The notes under the pieces: generated by a model
Database searches by the model: none
Seen by the model: the letters and a program-made list of their open reading frames with translations, nothing else
What the model was told of the DNA's origin: nothing
Assembly (NCBI GenBank): GCA_004794785.1
Contig: SJOL01009432.1
Location: forward strand, 196,747 to 260,746
Direction of reading: 5' to 3'
Length of the DNA stretch: 64,000 nucleotides
From: Opisthorchis felineus
Taxonomy: Eukaryota; Platyhelminthes; Trematoda; Opisthorchiida; Opisthorchiidae
Position numbers and translations under genes: made by a program
Part shown: in pieces, positions 39,594 to 53,594 of the stretch
Layout: the number at the start of each line of letters is the position of its first letter
Numbering within the stretch: the stretch's first letter is position 1

Positions 39594-40285
39594 AAAGGTT
39601 CAATTTACTTTCCCACCCGGAAATCCTCCCCTCTCTCTCAATCACATCTAAGTGAGAAGTTTCAGATTCACCCCATCACGGGATAATGTACTAGGGTGGG
39701 ACACCTTTCACCTAAATTTGGCAAGTGGAGGAAACTCAACAGAAATTTGTGCGCCCTATGGCCCCCCATGCTCTGACCTATGACATTTAGCCCATTTCTC
39801 ACCTAGCCTGCTTATCTTCATCTCATCGCCATTGTACGACCTCATTATCTGTACCACTTCCCAAGTCACACGCCTCCTCGTTTTCAACCACCCCTAATGG
39901 GTGAAAATTCCTCACTGCCACACAAAACTCTTCATTCCTTCATTTGTCCCGAAAACACAACTCCGGGACACATTCCTACCATCCATTTACTGGCTTCTCA
40001 CAATCTTCAATTATCATTGTCTTACCTGTCCAGTCCTAACTGACTCCACATGACACAAGTGATTGGCTGTGCTTGACTAGAGACACTGATGTCATTGGCG
40101 TTCATGCTGTTGGTTTCCATCTCGACTGTGTGAATAAGTGTTGGAAGTGCGGACAACTCAGATGTTTGTAGGATGCTGGCGCTAGGTACCCTTGTCCCAT
40201 TTTTCTTCATTCCATTAAACAGCTTTATCGATATGGGTGTAAGGCAGTGAATCACCAGCGCTCCTCGCCAGTGTTGCTGTCAACC

Positions 40286-40313
40286 ATGATGATGATGATG
40301 ATTATGATGTGAG
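40286..40313. repeat. GAT trinucleotide microsatellite
   Basis: ATGATGATGATGATGA run with one interruption. A similar GATGATGATGATGATG run occurs at about 45972-45989. Confidence 0.8.
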
Positions 40314-40510
40314 TTGCATGTGGCTGCTCTTTGTTAAGTGCTTTATATGTCTGAATCTGGTTGTGTGTGGTTTATCTGAATTTAAATTATCCTCGATGTC
40401 TCCATCTACCGGTTCCCTTTTCACAAGAAATTCGCCAACTGGTTGATAAAAAAAGTAAAAGAACCATAACGTTTTGCTTTCTAAATTTCGACAAACGCCT
40501 AACAGCTCAC

Positions 40511-40648
40511 CTTAATTGGCGAGAAGAATCGATCATGAATCTTTGTGTACTCACGAACCCAGGAGTTGCAATTGTAAATATAAGCAGCGACCAGATATTC
40601 TCTCAGCACCGGTCCAATGATGCTTGCCCATTTGTTGAGAAGATCATT
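40511..40648 (-). CDS. NF1: NF1 exon 15 of window: Sec14 domain
   Basis: 46 codons, phase 0 to 0. Encodes LLNKWASIIGPVL and YIYNCNSWVREYTKIHDRF, clear Sec14-domain sequence of neurofibromin. Acceptor ..TCTCTCAAG, donor AAG|GTGAGC. The next exon lies 4.6 kb downstream because of a repeat-filled intron. Confidence 0.96.
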
Positions 40649-40924
40649 CTTGAGAGACAGAATACAACAAAAATATGGTTGTTCTTTGGAGTAATCACAC
40701 TAAACTATCCTGATTATGTATGACCAAAGGAATTGGAGAAGTTGGATAGTACATTCATAACAGATGCCTGCTGGAGTACAGAAGAACAAAGTCAATAGGT
40801 TTTTTGACGTTGAAAATCAATAAGGATCTATGAAGGGCATGAAAAGAACTAAGAATAGCCGAAGTGTAGTAGCGCATTATGGTGCTAATTGTGGTCCTAA
40901 AATATTCTACGTGTGAGCTTTTAC

Positions 40925-41057
40925 CTTGAACCGATTTTCCACTGAAGTATGAGTAAAATCCACAACCAGCTCGAATGGCTTGCTTCTGTAGGCATCCAAG
41001 GTTACGGAGACCAGACATATGATCAAAGGATATTCGACTCGCTGATAGTCTTGGGAC
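40925..41057 (-). CDS. NF1: NF1 exon 14 of window: Sec14 domain
   Basis: Encodes VEYPLIICLVSVTLDAYRS then KPFELVVDFTHTSVENRF, matching the Sec14 beta-strand and helix with the Asp-Leu/Phe-Thr-His-Thr motif of neurofibromin. Acceptor ..CTGCATAG, donor AAG|GTAAAA, phase 2 in, 0 out. Not a long open frame in its own right. Confidence 0.96.
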
Positions 41058-41442
41058 CTATGCAGAGAAAACAAACGAAAGGGGACTCAGATGAAGCTAA
41101 TTATAAGGTCTAATCTTGCAGGTGAGTTAGACTGCCTCAGATATGGATAGCTTTGTGATTAACGTTCAAGATGGACAGTCTGTAACAGAAAGAAATTAAG
41201 AGATTTATGAAAAGCCAGGGTGTTACCACTATGACTCGTCTCACAAACGAAATAAATGTTAAACTGGAATGCTTGTGTTCCAGTTCCTACTCTTTCCATT
41301 TTCATTCTATCCCTAACCGAGATAATCATCTAAATGATGTGGTTGTACGGCTTGCAATTTCCCGCAATGATGCCAATAGATGTCACTCCTGAAGATACTC
41401 ACAAGAAGACGGAAAAATCAGCCTACACGCTTATCGGACTTA

Positions 41443-43033
<1,591 letters not shown>

Positions 43034-43126
43034 GTGGAATCCATGGATTTGTGTTCTGGGGGTCCAAGATGTGCGAGCAGCGTAACCATTCGGTCGAAAG
43101 GCTGACGTCCGACGGCCTTTCGATCT
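43034..43126 (-). CDS. NF1: NF1 exon 12 of window: GAP/Sec14 linker
   Basis: 93 nt, found by searching for the expected linker peptide. Encodes DRKAVGRQPFDRMVTLL and AHLGPPEHKSMDST, nearly the same as human. Acceptor ..CAACTCAG, donor AC|GTAAGT; phase 2 in and 2 out, matching exons 11 and 13 exactly. Too short to stand out as an open frame. Confidence 0.96.
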
Positions 43127-45134
43127 CTGAGTTGACACGGAGAAAAATGTGATCTGGCTAGACTCAATACAAATTGACAGCAAAGGACAAGACTCTTAAC
43201 GCATTCTATCTTTCACTATGGAGAACTAGTACCAGGGGAGCATTCTTTATTAGCGCCGAAAATAAATGCAATCTTTTAGATTCTACTTGCTTCAACGCAA
43301 CGTTGTAAAACGGCCACGAAGAGTTGTGACAGTGACCTTGTGCACGACACACCGAAGCGCATTCTAGAAACAGCATTTGGACTACCACCAAAATTTTCAT
43401 GCTTTCATTAGCCTACGGCCATCTTCTCGTGCTTTGAGTTTAGAAAACTGTCCCAGAGCGCACAAGACAAGCTTCAAATCTGCTATCTGCAGAATGCCTT
43501 TTCGTTGGATCTATTGCTCCTACACAACCTCTTCGAACTCAAACAAGGCTGTTATAGCCACCTCCATCCCCTTAAAGTCGTCCGATTTGTTCCACCTAAA
43601 CAGATGAGCTGTAGTAAACAGCGCCAACCTGACTGCGCTGTAGCCGCCCCTTGTCCAGTAACATGCACCAATTTTCTTGGTTCACTGTTTTGTGCACACT
43701 AACCTTTCGTATCATGCTTCCTCAGAACCAGAGCATTAATTACGGACACATTATATGGAGAGAATCTTGCCGTTTGTATCCAATATTCATACTGGCCTGT
43801 ATGTACAAGGTAATGGGTTAGAATGTGACTTCTACTGCCTCTGAATAACTCTACTATCGGGAGGCAGAATATGGTGTGGTTTATCTAACACACAGTTATG
43901 TCTACAGACGTGAAAGTGAAACATTCCATACTTGCTTTATGGTAAATACACACATACAAATACCCAATTGCAGTATCGTTGTCACACGTTTTGTTAGGAC
44001 CGTAGCATTGCAAACTTCGCTTGAACGGCCCCCGCGACACCGTATTAGGTCGAATGAGAGCGCACACGGGGTTGGATAGCATGTGAGAGGTGACGTAGAG
44101 CAACGGCATATACTGGAAGTGTCAAGCATTTGGATGCAAATGCCCCCATTACTGAGCGGAGCTGTACGCTGTACGCTGTGAAATTTATCCATGCACGAGA
44201 TTACGTACGTACGTATGGTGCTTATAACTGAGGAGTACAGTTATCGGACCACTTTAGATGAAAATCAGGTTTCTGTTTTGCTGGAAAATAGATGATCATT
44301 TGTGGCTATCTTAGCTTGGCTGGAAATCAGTAAAACGTGAGCCTTAAACATCGTCCAGACAAAACATATCATAACCTAGTGAAGTATGAGAAAGGTCATG
44401 CATAATATAGTATTGGATTCTCTACAGTTTCGGCCGTTTTCTTAAAATTCCATTTGAATGGGATAAACTGCGTGGATTGAGGGAAGTTGTCGCCGCTGAA
44501 GGATGTAATGCTGGAGCGGTGAGACATTTAAAGCATTATCCACCAAGAAATGTTGACAAACTAAAGTTCCAAAAAAGCTCTTTGTAAACAGCTTAGATTC
44601 GAACGAACTTGCGTTTTGAGGAACAAAGCTAATCAGAAGCGACGCCATTTATTTGATTGTGGCAAAATAAGCCACCAAAATATTAAACACAGTATCACAC
44701 AAAAGTCTGTACGGCAAGAACTCAGCTTGTGAGGAAATGTGTCCCTATTTAACGACCACTTCCACACATGGGCCACTGTTTGTGTGACTATAATTTTTTC
44801 GGTAGTTTCCTCAAAACAGCATCTAAATACAGTGAAGGCTTGGCGAAGTTTACTGACTGAAGTAACTTCCATGTACGGGAAGCGTTTACTAAGTAACCGA
44901 TGGCTGAGACGAGTTAGCTTAGGTTTACTTAGCCATCCATTCCGTTTAAATTTTTATTTCGTTTCTACTTGAATGAAATACAAAGAAATGTCGAAGGGTA
45001 AACTTTCGATTAAGTACCGTTGTTGTGTTGCTAATAAACGAAAGAATACGTGAATTATTTGGAGAAATTCTTAACCTAAGCCATTGGGCTGAAATCAACA
45101 CAAAGAACAGAACCCTTATTACGCTGGAGCTTAC
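43127..45134. other. Intron between exons 11 and 12
   Basis: 2.0 kb; nothing recognised. The Leu-rich frame near 43.4-43.5 kb was considered as an exon and rejected. Confidence 0.65.
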
Positions 45135-45511
45135 CGACTGCTTGCCAAGTAGTCTCCTATTTTGCCTTGATTGACCCACAGAAGTCGATGTACTGCATGA
45201 ATCAAATCATCGGATATAAAGCCGGTGACCCCAACAGTACCACCACCACCACCAGTGTTCGGGCGATCAAACGTTGGTACTAACGTACCAACAGTAACAG
45301 AAGACTCGGTAGTAATGGATCTGGTGGGGCTGAACGAGGAAGCAGTGTTGGTAGAAACCCACGGATTCGAAAGTAGAACTGGAGCTGCTGGAGCCAGTTG
45401 TGTGTCCTGAAGATCGGTAAAACTTGCAGCTGCATGTTGCGGCCGACCGTGATGAACCGGTGAGCTGTTGAAGTGAGGCATTTCGTAATTCGCATCGGAG
45501 GTGACAATCTC
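45135..45511 (-). CDS. NF1: NF1 exon 11 of window: RasGAP C-terminal helices with insertion
   Basis: Ends with DDLIHAVHRLLWVNQGKIGDY, matching the last part of the neurofibromin RasGAP domain. Before it lies a segment of about 100 residues, rich in Ser, Thr, Pro and ending in a Gly run, where human has about 15 residues. Open frame and exact phase (0 in, 2 out, CG|GTAAGC) argue it is translated. The insertion lies on the outer, variable side of the fold, so GAP activity may be kept. Confidence 0.93.
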
Positions 45512-45971
45512 CTGTTGAAAACGACACAAGAACCAAAATAAACGCATATGATACATGTTTTTAGATGTTCAAGGAAATAACGAACCCGGTTGAGCAGACA
45601 AAAGATGATGGTAGCAACCTCATTGATTATATCGTCCAGATTTACAGGAAGAAAGGACAAACACGCGTGCTAAAAAGCCTGTGGGAAATAACAACTGATT
45701 CAGCATTGTTCGGAGCCGTCAGAAGTGCACATCCCACGAATGCCTCGGGAGAATCAAAATCGCGACACTAAGATCAGTGGCTGAACATTGTGTACCAGTC
45801 GGCCACAAGTTAATAATGAGCCCGAAAGAAGTAGAGTTAGTAGTGTACTGTCTTGTGCCACACACTCATGAGAAATGGCGGCCTTCACCATGTCAGAATG
45901 GAAAGTTGTCTTTGACGAAGGAGGAATTCACAATTCTCCGGACGCCCCATTGGCTCTGCTGTAGATGTTAG

Positions 45972-45989
45972 TGATGATGATGATGATGC
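45972..45989. repeat. GAT trinucleotide microsatellite
   Basis: Short GATGATGATGATGATG run in the intron between exons 10 and 11. Confidence 0.8.
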
Positions 45990-46520
45990 TCAGTTCGGTT
46001 ACCTTCAGTCCCGTTCAGCGTGGTGTGACAATCGTTTACATGGCAGCTTACAGTGTAGGATGGAAGTGGCTCGTGTGTGCAGGGAACGAGTGAAAACCAA
46101 AGAGCAATGAGCTAGCGATTGAGCACAACGGAGAAGGACAAATGCACAAATTATACTGACATCGACATGTCCAACCATTGATGCAGTAGGTCACTGACAC
46201 CATTACCCCGTAGGGACATGTACCAACGCTATCAATACTGATCTATGTTCTATACACTTCGTCTCTAGGTGATACGTTCCCTATCTTGCAGTAAGTTTTG
46301 AGCGGAACCTATCACCACCTGCCGCGGACAACAGACAGCCAGGTTTTCTTCAATAGTCAACCCGATTATGAAACTGAATAGGAAAGTTGATAGAGGACAG
46401 TACCAAGAACACCACTTTTGGTGGTAAATTCAGCGCAATACTATCTGTAGTCTTCAAAGCGCCCAACGGGCTTGACTTATAATGATGAATATGGTGGCAA
46501 CCAATAAAGTGAAGATGTCG

Positions 46521-47550
46521 TCACAAAACAGCGCTATTGACCGAGCCAAACACTGCCCATTGATCCACGACGACATAAATTTTTGACCTTCTATGTGTGT
46601 GGCGGTGTTTGACAGGGTGCCGTAAGGTAAAGACGCTGTCAGTGCACCAACGACCGGGACGGAACTCTGTTGCGTCCCACGACTCTCTTATCTCTTTAAG
46701 CCCCCGAGAGCGATCACTACCTTCATTTCGCTTGAAAAGTTGCATTTCATTCTTATTTCTAAGTTCTGCTGACATCATGTATTCCATTGTGAAGTAACGG
46801 TGTTGATCGTTGGACTGGGCCGAATACATTTTTCGTCGAACTGTTGCGCCCTTCAGAGTAGACGAATCGTCATGAATCAGTTTTGGTCCTTTTCTTAGTG
46901 ATGACATCAGTGCGGCAGTTTCGTTGGTGTTACGGGTCGGTCAGAAGAGAGGACGACTGTACTCCAGTGATACCGTCTTTTCACATTTTGAGTCTACTTT
47001 AGTCACCGCTTCTCCAAGTCAACTCAGGACTGCGGGCAAGGGCCGTTTCAGGGATCATCTTGCCAGCTCCGAACGTGGATCGCCGTGAGATCCAACTTGA
47101 ATTGGGATACACGGTCAAAAGCCGAATTCATGGCTGTTCGAATGATGAACCAGCCTTTATTCGGTCAACCGGTTCGTTTCATGTTCATGAGTTGTCTAGA
47201 CAACTGCCGCTGATAGGCTTCTCGGATGACCACCATACCGGTGAATAGCCTTCCCCTTGTTCACAGGGAAACAGGTTATATGATCTGAGTTCGTAAAGTT
47301 CATTAAAGGACGATAGCCTTGAACACAAGATTGCTATTTGTAGTGAACTACTATACGGTTCTTGATTGCTCCATTGATTACAACTGAGAGCCCCAGGTAA
47401 CACGATGTGCACCTGTGCCTTCCTCAGGGGAGGGCGGCACTACTGCTTCCATGGGCATGGAAATGCTAGTTGCCCGGAAGAAACATCTTACCGCCTTCAC
47501 ATTCCTGTTGCAGAGAACAGTACGACTCGCCGCTAAAATCTCCTCGTAAT
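46521..47550 (-). mobile_element. Internally deleted RTE LINE fragments
   Basis: Two pieces of an RTE element in consistent order. At 46.53-46.68 kb the minus strand encodes FRPGRWCTDSVFTLRHPVKH then RHTHRRSKIYVVVD, a reverse-transcriptase segment. At 47.43-47.54 kb the plus strand matches the 5' region of the larger RTE copy (28.23-28.33 kb), e.g. CTGCTTCCA..GGAAATGCT and CAGTACGACT. Sequence between them is not recognised. Intron between exons 10 and 11. Confidence 0.65.
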
Positions 47551-49016
47551 ATGATTGCCGCTTTTTTGTTCAGAGATATTCAACTCTGACAGATGGAACC
47601 AGTACATTAACATATATGGTGCAACCGTCAAAAGTGATGAAGACGATTATGAGGGAGCAGAAACCAGTAAGTTGTCATTTGGTGACACTTCATCTGTCAC
47701 GTATGAAGCCTGACTTCATACAATCATGGTGGGTAACTCAACTTCGAGCAGTAAACTGGTTCGGCTGGATAGAGCTAGTGCCTACAAGAATCTGTGTGCG
47801 CAAGAGCTCCGAAGTTCAACTTTTTCGTGCGTGACTTAAGCTAACTGCTCCACTTGCAGCTGTCAAAATGCAAGCGAAAAAGAACAAGGGTGGTTGGCTC
47901 TGAGATTCTAATCTCTAAACAGTTTTAGAAAGAAAAATAATAACACAACTTCGGCACAGGAACGCGTAAAAATTTCGAAAGCGGCGACGGTTCTTGCCTA
48001 TCCTAGAGGACTAAGACGATAAAGGAACCGTGATTCTATCGTCGGGGTAAGGTGATAGGCAAATGTGAGATGGAATGATAAAGAGTCAAAAGTTGGCACA
48101 CGGGATAATATACAAAGGAACAAGGTCAACGATAGACGAAGGGCAGAGAGGACGATGCGAAAATAAGCGTTCACAGAAGTTCTGAATACCGGATCCTTCC
48201 CACCATCACAGTAGATGAGTCTGTGTATTGCTGGCAACAATCATTATTAATCAAAACCAGGTCGCTCACGATCGGACATAGAGGTGAATCTAGCAAAACC
48301 AGTCTATAACCAGATACGAGCACGAGTGGGGTGCACACCACAATGATTGGATTGTAACTGTCATCTTCCAGATTAGTCGTGGTGATCCACCAACCAGCTT
48401 GTCGTAGCGAGATGAAAGGACAGGAAAACAGAGGTGTACAATGCAATCCTCTTTCATGGATGCCTGCAGTAAACAAACAACAATAAAGGTAGACGGACCC
48501 CGGAATAACTCTTGTTGACTGGATAGTGTACAATGACGTTTACTTTGAACAGAAACCGAAAGTCACAACTGTGTCGTCTTACTTAAAAATCATCAGCAGT
48601 TCACATCAGCTGAACCTTGAGATAGCTGCACAGTACACGGTTGAACACTCGCTACAATCCGCTTATATGGTCGAATGGGGACTTTGTCAAACCAATAAAA
48701 AGAAACGGTTGATTATCGCCTCTCGTGTGTGCACCGGCCAACGAAACTGAAAATTACGTCAATTATCAGCCCATGAGAGTTCAGGACTACCGGAGGGAAC
48801 TTTCATGTGTAACTGTAGTAGGCGTTCCATGTGAGCATCACTTGATACGAGGAGGGACGTGACTCGGCTCAGAAGTCATGACCTTATCTGGATCGTATAT
48901 ATTCAGAAGCCCAATAGCCCGAACTGATAGAATGTTCGGTAGAGCAGTAAAAATGGTCGGGGAGAAAATCGTGGCTGTTCGCAAGACGAGAAAACGCTGT
49001 GCGACCAACTACTTAC
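47551..49016. other. Part of intron between exons 10 and 11
   Basis: Nothing recognised right of the RTE fragments; open frames on both strands look random. Confidence 0.6.
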
Positions 49017-49341
49017 CCGAAAGAAAAGACGACACGATTCAAAATGTTTCTGAAGCAGCGAATCAAAAACACGCATATGTGGCTCTTTGGTGAATAGCAG
49101 CTGATTCGCAATGTTCTGCATCAGTTTTCCCACCAAAGTTAGACCTCGTTTCACACGAGGTGGCGGTTCGAAGTCTAACAATCCATTCTCGCATGGTGAC
49201 ACGACAGCCGGATTGATGAAACGTAAAAAGACAATTGTGGACAGAACTGTAGCCGCTTGATCCGATTTGTCCGGGGTGCAACAGTAATGACTGATCAGTT
49301 TGTAAAGACAGTTGCACAATATTCGCAAGGCAACGGGAAAA
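49017..49341 (-). CDS. NF1: NF1 exon 10 of window: RasGAP core (FLRFINPA motif)
   Basis: Contains the RasGAP signature FLRFINPAVVSP, then PPPRVKRGLTLVGKLMQNIA and NQLLFTKEPHMRVF, all matching neurofibromin closely. The Arg of FLR, which positions the arginine finger in the family, is kept. Acceptor ..TTCACTCAG; first base completes Ser. Donor CGG|GTAAGT, phase 0. Confidence 0.98.
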
Positions 49342-50202
49342 CTGAGTGAAAAGGAAAGCGGGTGCAGTTTGAGAGTCATTGAGGGAAACCTGGCGGTAGC
49401 GTGGAATAAACATCCAAGTATACCAAATACATTAGAAGCACTGACGTACAGTTTCGTGTCACTAAAATAACGATGTCAACTTCAAATATTTCCCTGAATA
49501 TACCAGGAATAAGCACTAGAGTTTTAACCCGTTGAAAAAGAGAATGACTCCGAAAAAACAATGTAGAAGCAACCCTCTCGAGATGGGAGTCCTCACAGAG
49601 AGGGCTTTGAGCTAGACAGGGGTTGAATGTTACAGTACTTTGCCAGAAACCTTGCGATTAAGTAATGGTGATGGATTTCACTAAGATTTAAGATTCCATC
49701 TTGTAGAGAGAAGACAAGCCATATCGAAAAGCCGGGAAGCACTGTGCAGCTGTTTCGGCCACACTGGGAAGCAGTAGCCACACGGCCGTCACGAATCCAA
49801 TGGAATCTGGGCGCACAAACTTGTAGGTAGTTAATATTCAGCCATGGATGGCTGCACAGAAGCACGGTTAAATTGCAACTAAACAGGTTGCAGCAGTTTG
49901 TGCTCAGAGGAGAATATGCTTTTCCATATTTCCACTTAATTCATTCTATTAAGCAAGACACATTAGAAGGGCATCAAATCAAACAAGTGTTAGGTTGATT
50001 CTTGCACGAAACTTGAAAAATCCCAGTAACTGTGCGTTAATGTAAGAGAAAAAGGTTGAGGATGTAGGGTGAGACGACTCAGGGGAACATTCATGTGGAT
50101 ACGTTACCTAACACAGATTAGCGAGGATAAGAAGACACGTGAACTGAGATATTTGTTCTCACAGCAACAATGGTCAGTTAACCAGAAAAGAGGGGCACGC
50201 AC
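49342..50202. other. Intron between exons 9 and 10
   Basis: 0.86 kb; nothing recognised. Confidence 0.7.
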
Positions 50203-50582
50203 CTGTCGATTGACGATATAAGCCTTCCGTACAGCAATTCGGTCGCGTATGTCAAATTTTTCTGATTCTCCTCAAGAATCTCTCCGGGCTGCAAGCGCCT
50301 CGGATCGACCTCATAAGATGGCTTATTTGTGCCGGCTCTATCAGCACTGAAGTTATCAGATTCTACAGTGATTGTGCGAACGTTGTTTGAGACCACGTCG
50401 AAGCTGGTCATTTCAGGAAAACTGTTAGATCCTCCGGCATCGCGTCGAACCAACTCCATCAGAGCTGGGCCCAAGGCGGATTGCAGAAAGTCGTGTCCGA
50501 AATGTTTGAAACAGTAGTTCATAATTTTACTGCTCATGGAATTGCCTCGTAAGAGAGTATGTGTGCTGTCTGCCGCCTCGAG
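50203..50582 (-). CDS. NF1: NF1 exon 9 of window: RasGAP arginine finger
   Basis: Encodes LLRGNSMSSKIMNYCFK; its Arg (codon at 50547-50549) aligns with the catalytic arginine finger that stabilises the Ras GTPase transition state. Conserved blocks EVDPRRLQPGEILEENQKNL follow. Between finger helix and EVDP there is an insertion of roughly 35 residues, Ser/Asn/Asp rich, absent from human. Acceptor ..TTTCCACAG, donor AG|GTGCGT, phase 0 in, 2 out. Catalytic competence is expected from the retained residues. Confidence 0.97.
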
Positions 50583-51330
50583 CTGTGGAAAGTAGAGTTA
50601 GATAAAACGATTTAACATTACCAATGCAGGTTTGCTACCTACACCTATCGTTTCCTTCACTGATAGTATTGAAGATGTGGTCGCAGTTTGGAGAGAACAG
50701 TATTTAGGGTAGCCCACGAGTGCTATGAACAGCGGTAATGGTGAATGGTCGGAAAATACCCTATTGGAAATATCCATGCAACAAACCAAGTTTTCCGAAA
50801 GGGAATGGTGTCTACACATGACGGATAGGCGTTTCCCATGGACCGTAAACTGGTAACATTCTCATCCGAAACTCGTGACCCAGCTAACTCTCAGCACGCA
50901 GGCTATTTCGTAGGTGAAACTAAGTTGGTCATTATCATTAGTTTGGGTTCTATTGGGTTATTAGTAGATCAGCTGGTTGGAGCCACTTGGTCCCTCAAGA
51001 AATGATGGTAAGTAGTGGAATGCTCAATTACTAACGACGGCGATTACCTTTTTGGTTCGGAAATGATGGCGAACGACTTAGTTGGTAGCTCTAACTGGAC
51101 CAGACCATTTGAGCTGTCCCATAAAGCGCCTTTTAATTCATGAAGTTGGGGCATAACGATCGGTGGACCGTAAATATATTAAACTTGGGAACCAGATTAA
51201 CCCAGACTTACCAAGCAGGCAACGCCTTATGAATACGGGATTTCACAGAACAACACGACATCAAACGGATCAGCACAAAAAAAACATAAAACAGGTGGTA
51301 GAGAAGATACAAATGAAACGCACGCCTTAC
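50583..51330. other. Intron between exons 8 and 9
   Basis: 0.75 kb; nothing recognised. Confidence 0.7.
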
Positions 51331-51414
51331 CTCTTTGGAAAACACATTCCAGAATAGTTGATAGAGCAGATTTTTAGCATCAAAAAGAGTGACCAGCACC
51401 TTGGCCAACTCGTC
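51331..51414 (-). CDS. NF1: NF1 exon 8 of window: RasGAP domain
   Basis: Only 84 nt (28 codons), phase 0 to 0, acceptor ..TTCCTTCAG, donor GAG|GTAAGG. Encodes DELAKVLVTLFDAKNLLYQ and WNVFSKE, the helix just before the arginine-finger loop of the RasGAP domain. Reads directly into exon 9. Confidence 0.97.
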
Positions 51415-52139
51415 CTGAAGGAAAAGCAAATAGTCAAAAGGTTATAGGTCGACGGGATAATATGACAATGCGGACATCAGCTAAAGCTTGATAGGTAGGA
51501 GAGGTATCATACAGTTTTGCCGTGCCCTGTGCAACGTCGAAAAATATTATCCTATTGGGTTTACAGGTGAACTGGGAAATTTAGTAGTTGCTTAAGTGGA
51601 CTTTTAAGAGACTGGGGTCATACTTTCTAACGATAACGCAATATTAGCGGCTTCGCATGTTCGTACAACAGACAAAAACATATTTTTCAATGCAGACGAA
51701 TGTTGCGCCCTATTGGACCGGATACAACTCGCAACTCTCTCCCCAGGAATTTTAACTAGCAATTTGGGGAAGGAGTGTTGTTACGAACATATAAAATATT
51801 TTGATGTGGTTCTGTTTACTGAGCTTGACAACTTGCTTGCAAACGCCTCATCACCAAGCAAAGTGATATCATCAGTGCGTAACAGATTAGCCTTGTGTCT
51901 ATGTGAAAGCGCTGAGCAATACTGCGTTCTTGCTCAAATACGTCTCGTTGGCCGAGAGGTAAAATATGGTTGTTATTTGTTCTTCGGATGGCTAGTTAAC
52001 CCATTAGTTGGCTGCAGGACCAAAACCTGCAGTTTCCGAGCTTTCGAAGGCAGAGTTGATAACTGGCGAAATACACAAATTTACGGACTAATTTTGGTGT
52101 TACCGGGAGACTAAACTTAATCTCTCGTCTAAAATATAC

Positions 52140-52345
52140 TAAAGTTGAGTCTTTCGTTGGCATCCACTTAATCTGAAAACGGGTGTACTTTATCACTTGT
52201 CTACTAGTTGGTGTTCAAGCAGGACATAAAACTGATGGAAACTCGGAAACTACATCTAACTGATGAGCCTTAAGAAGTGCGAAACCGATAGCGGGCTGTC
52301 GAATGGTCTTCAGAAACTTCACGAGTAGTGTGGTATGTCAACAGT
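52140..52345 (+). repeat. Hammerhead repeat copy C, diverged
   Basis: Partial copy of the same ~300-bp repeat in the intron between exons 7 and 8, with GTTCAAGCAGGACATAAAAC and the segment after the ribozyme (TTCACGAGTAGTGTGGTAT) recognisable. The hammerhead at 52254-52296 keeps CTGATGA and GAAAC but reads CCGATA instead of CCGGTC and has a poor stem II, so it is probably dead. Confidence 0.6.
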
Positions 52346-53078
52346 CGATAAATATCAAGGGTTCTATCAGTCTAAATCTGTCTTTATTCCAGTGCAGAAT
52401 TGGAAAAGATTCTGGTCTACGGGGACCTATGCAGATACACAGCAAGAGATGACATTTAACCGAACTCTAGAGACAACCATAGCCTGGTGGCTTGGACATA
52501 GCTTTGTGCCGGGTGCAGATTCATCAAGTTGATGATCTCGCCCTTGATTGGTGTATCGACTACATCTGTACCATATCACTGAGAGAAAGCGGGTGAGCTG
52601 GACCAAAGAACGTGAATTTCAAGGGCCTAAAAAGTCAGAGAAGCAGCCGGTTCGCAACAATATTCAATGCAAATTTCATTTGGATGAACGGAAATACATA
52701 AAATCGATGACTAGGACTTTCTAATATTAAAGGTTGTTAGCCGGGGTGAAATCTAGGTTCGATACACCATTTATTTTCGATTTCATTCATTGATATGACA
52801 ACAAGGACCGAAACCATCAGTGTAAATACTGTTAACAGCCAAATCCCACGCGAGGCACTCCAAAATCACAGGCTGGTCGTCTTGGATCAGATGGAAAAGG
52901 GATCTGCATAACGGGCGATCGTTTGAGAAGCAAAATATGTGGCCTGAACAACCTAACTCATCAAGCCTGCCTGATTCTTTCATCGTCCATGAACCCCACC
53001 TGCTGAAAAGCAGCTGACCTATCTCTAACCTGACAGGAAGCGGCCAGAAAGGAGACCAACCTCGTAGAACAGGCTTAC

Positions 53079-53290
53079 CATACTGGCGCCTTGCACGACC
53101 TGCGTTAGTGCCATTGCGATAGGAAGTTCTCCATTTTCACCGACCATTGTTACCAGTCCAATGAGTCTTTCGTATCGTTCAGCAAGTGCCGTCTCGGCAA
53201 GCGTCTCAAACTCTGTGCCTTGTTGCAGAATTTTTGTCAGTACCTCCATAAAGGCAGCCCTGCTTTGAGGGTCCCGATGATAACCTAGGC
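53079..53290 (-). CDS. NF1: NF1 exon 7 of window: RasGAP domain, N-terminal part
   Basis: Acceptor ..TTCGCCAG, donor ATG|GTAAGC. Encodes GLGYHRD, then FMEVLTKILQQGTEFETLAE and GELPIAMALTQVV, almost identical to animal neurofibromin at the start of the RasGAP domain. Phase 1 in, 0 out. Separated from exon 6 by a small 304-bp intron. Confidence 0.97.
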
Positions 53291-53594
53291 CTGGCGAAGA
53301 AGGGAAATAGTAAAGAAGGCCGATAAGTATGAAATAAAATTGATTGCACAGATTAAAAGCAATACCTACACATACGAAGACGATATAAAGAGAATGCACA
53401 CATCGGAGGACAGAATGAGTAATCCCTATTCCATTATCCAAAATCGCTGTTTTTGGGCGAATCTGAGGCTTAACGAAACCAATTAACTTCTTAACTTACT
53501 TCACGCCATTTTACAGTGGACAGTAACTAGTGCATGCAAGCTAACGTACCCTTGAAGTAAACAGTTGAGAAACTACTAAGGGGTCTTCGCTCAC

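Noticed and set aside
43092..43123. Inverted repeat TCGAAAGGC..GCCTTTCGA, hairpin-like
   Set aside because: It falls inside NF1 exon 12, in codons for conserved residues (DRKAVGRQPFDR), so the pairing is most likely chance.
43401..43500. Leu-rich minus frame (VLCALGQFSKLK) considered as the GAP/Sec14 linker exon
   Set aside because: Wrong phase for exons 11 and 13; the true exon with PFDRMVTLL was found at 43034-43126.
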